From assembly GCA_963974215.1 (NCBI GenBank), contig CAXBBL010000013.1, positions 27,375 to 91,374 on the forward strand: a stretch of DNA of 64,000 nucleotides, read 5' to 3'. Source of the stretch: Croceimicrobium sp963974215 (GTDB taxonomy: Bacteria; Bacteroidota; Bacteroidia; Flavobacteriales; Schleiferiaceae). A program made the translations under genes and the position numbers. Under the pieces are notes generated by a model, which saw only the letters and a program-made list of their open reading frames with translations, was not told where the DNA came from and made no database searches. Shown here piece by piece: positions 62,665 to 64,000 of the stretch; the first letter of the stretch is position 1, and each line of letters begins with the position of its first letter.

Positions 62665-63276
62665 TTAAAAGCTTAAATACACATCAACTGTGTCGTGGCC
62701 AATGGTTTGTGCGGTAATTCGTTCTCTTTCCTGAAGGCCATTTTTATATTTGAATAAGACCAATTCTACCTCACTGTTGCCTAAAACAGGACTAGAAATA
62801 ATAGTCGTATCGGTCGTAATAGAATAGGTCCGAGTTGAACCTAAAGGTGAACCTATCCCTAAATTATGGTACTGCCCCGTTTTCGTAATATGCATACGCA
62901 GCCAGGCATAAGGGATAAGGTCGAGGTTAAGGGTTTGAGATCTACCACGCTTAACATTAGCATCCATAGTGAGCTCTCCACCGGGGTAATAAGGTTGTCC
63001 AGAAGCAAATACATGGAGATTGGCATCGGGGGCATCGGCATTTACGGTGAAACTGCCGTTTTTATCAGTCCTGGCCGAATCTAAGTAGTAAACCTCGGCG
63101 CCATAGGTTTTTGGTATGCGCCATTGAAATTCAACTAAGGCATTGGCAACTGTTTTCGTGTTATTTGTGCCTTGTTGGAAAACGATACCGGTGACTTCAG
63201 TATAAGATGATTCTTCCTTCTGACAGGAAGTGAAATAGATCGAGAAGGCTAGCATGGCGAAGAGATTTAGCTTCAT
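62665..63276 (-). CDS. Lipoprotein with carboxypeptidase-regulatory-like domain, paralogue 3
   Basis: 203 residues. MKLNLFAMLAFSIYFTSC lipobox (Cys18), ESSYTEVTGIVFQQG, VANALVEFQWRIPKTYG, DSARTDKNGSFTVNADAPDA, end GHDTVDVYLSF. Close to the protein at 60655 and 10 bases from the frameshifted paralogue, likely one operon. Probably a surface-exposed lipoprotein, function unknown. Confidence 0.85.
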   Translation of the reverse strand: MKLNLFAMLAFSIYFTSCQKEESSYTEVTGIVFQQGTNNTKTVANALVEFQWRIPKTYGAEVYYLDSARTDKNGSFTVNADAPDANLHVFASGQPYYPGGELTMDANVKRGRSQTLNLDLIPYAWLRMHITKTGQYHNLGIGSPLGSTRTYSITTDTTIISSPVLGNSEVELVLFKYKNGLQERERITAQTIGHDTVDVYLSF

Positions 63277-63397
63277 AAGGATCGGTTTCGGTTAAGGTCT
63301 ACGAAGTTATACTACTTAAAATGAATTTTACTGCTTTAAACGTTTAACAATTAATTCATTGGAATTCAATGGTGATTCGGTGGGGAGAAGAGGATTT

Positions 63398-63560
63398 GGA
63401 GCGCAGATTTTCGCGGATTGGGCGGATGGTCACAGATTTGGATTTCGTTGCGGCGGGTGTTTTGTGTTTTACCACAAATTTCACGGAGGAGGCACAAAGA
63501 GCACGGAGGGGGATTGGTTAAGGTGGATGTATTCGATTTTTAAGGGTTTAGATGCTGAAA
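63398..63560. repeat. 163-bp direct repeat, copy 1
   Basis: From GGAGCGC through a TTCGCGGATTGGGCGGATGG unit, ACCACAAATTTCACGGAGG and GGGGGATTGGTTAAGG to GATGCTGAAA. The downstream ACGAGTTCAGCATGAC continues the palindrome TGCTGAA...TTCAGCA. Confidence 0.8.
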
Positions 63561-63838
63561 CGAGTTCAGCATGACGGTAGAGTGCGAGTGTTGCGGGGTT
63601 CTTCGAGAATGTTTTGGAAGGACGGTCACCTCGAACTGGTTTCAGGGTCTCTTTTGATGGATATTGTTTTACCACAAAGTTCACGGAGGAGGCACAAAGG
63701 GTTGTAGTTAAGATTTGGTGGTTTGGGTAGGAAGTGATTCAATTGGAATTCGGTGGAAAGAAGAGGATTGTGCGGGAGGGAAATTCGGTCGAAGTTGAAC
63801 TGTTTCATGCAAGACTCAAAATGGGTTGCGGGAGGGCT

Positions 63839-64000
63839 GGAGCGCGGGTTTTCGCAGATTGAGCGGATGGTAACGGATTGGATTTCGTTGCGGCGGGTAT
63901 TTTGTTTTTAAGCACAAAGTTCACGAAGAGGGCACAAATGGCACGGAGGGGGATTGGTTAAGGTAGATGTTTTCGATTTTTAAGGGATTAGATGCTGAAA
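63839..64000. repeat. 163-bp direct repeat, copy 2 (cut by window end)
   Basis: Same order of units as 63398-63560, ending at GATGCTGAAA at the window's last base, so it probably continues outside. Confidence 0.8.

Larger units (their letters stand above)
63277..64000. other. Right-edge repeat region, no gene
   Basis: AATTCGG tracts (63350-63395, 63735-63790), a CCTCGAACTGGTTTCAGGGTCTC-type repeat near 63629, ACCACAAAG...CACGGAGG units, and a 162-163-base direct repeat (separate entries). Frames 63359-63574 and 63481-63684 are repeats. Confidence 0.8.

Overview
The window reads as chromosomal DNA of a marine-type Bacteroidota, probably a Flavobacteriales/Cryomorphaceae-like lineage. Supporting signs are moderate-to-low GC, Bacteroidota-type promoters (TTG...TAnnTTTG) where one can be seen, T9SS C-terminal sorting domains of both types, SusE/carboxypeptidase-like lipoproteins and a Tyr-tailed Wzc kinase. 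The species call is inference only; no rRNA is present.

Left edge (1-2440): the end of an acidic low-complexity ORF, a YegP-type protein and 1.5 kb of eroded interspersed repeats. From a good promoter at 2229-2259 a long colinear polysaccharide locus runs to 29425. It encodes a winged-helix regulator; UDP-glucose and UDP-HexNAc dehydrogenases; UDP-GlcA and UDP-GlcNAc 4-epimerases; a dTDP-3-acetamido-3,6-dideoxyhexose set (RmlA, two 3,4-ketoisomerases, acetyltransferase, transaminase); two sulfotransferases; Wzx; Wzy; four glycosyltransferases; GDP-fucose synthesis (Gmd, Fcl); two paralogous deacetylase-like proteins of an unusual family; a GNAT protein; an ATP-grasp/initiating sugar transferase pair; and an overlapping formyltransferase/PIG-L deacetylase/ATP-grasp triad. 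A broken four-helix-bundle gene lies inside it. A convergent aminotransferase shares a bidirectional terminator with it, and Wza and Wzc follow at 30824-34098. Together this is a Wzx/Wzy-dependent exopolysaccharide or capsule pathway.

Middle (34100-46690): a HipBA module with a multi-half-site operator, a tRNA-Asp, a repeat-dense 1.6 kb block, a type-B T9SS protein, then WbpD- and WbpB-like sugar genes, an SLC13-type permease, CysC, and CysD/CysN. With no sulfite/PAPS reductase genes nearby, the sulfate import and PAPS genes most likely feed the two sulfotransferases, implying a sulfated and possibly N-formylated polysaccharide.

Right part (46690-64000): more repeats; a TPR histidine kinase and a NarL-type response regulator flanking two divergent outer-membrane-type genes, with a palindromic candidate operator between the regulator and those genes; a PQQ-propeller-like lipoprotein; a 1618-residue secreted lipase/beta-helix/T9SS protein; and three related small lipoproteins, one of them frameshifted at its start codon. 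The intergenic regions are unusually rich in several families of dispersed and duplicated non-coding repeats.

All calls come from reading sequence and known family motifs; no database search was run.
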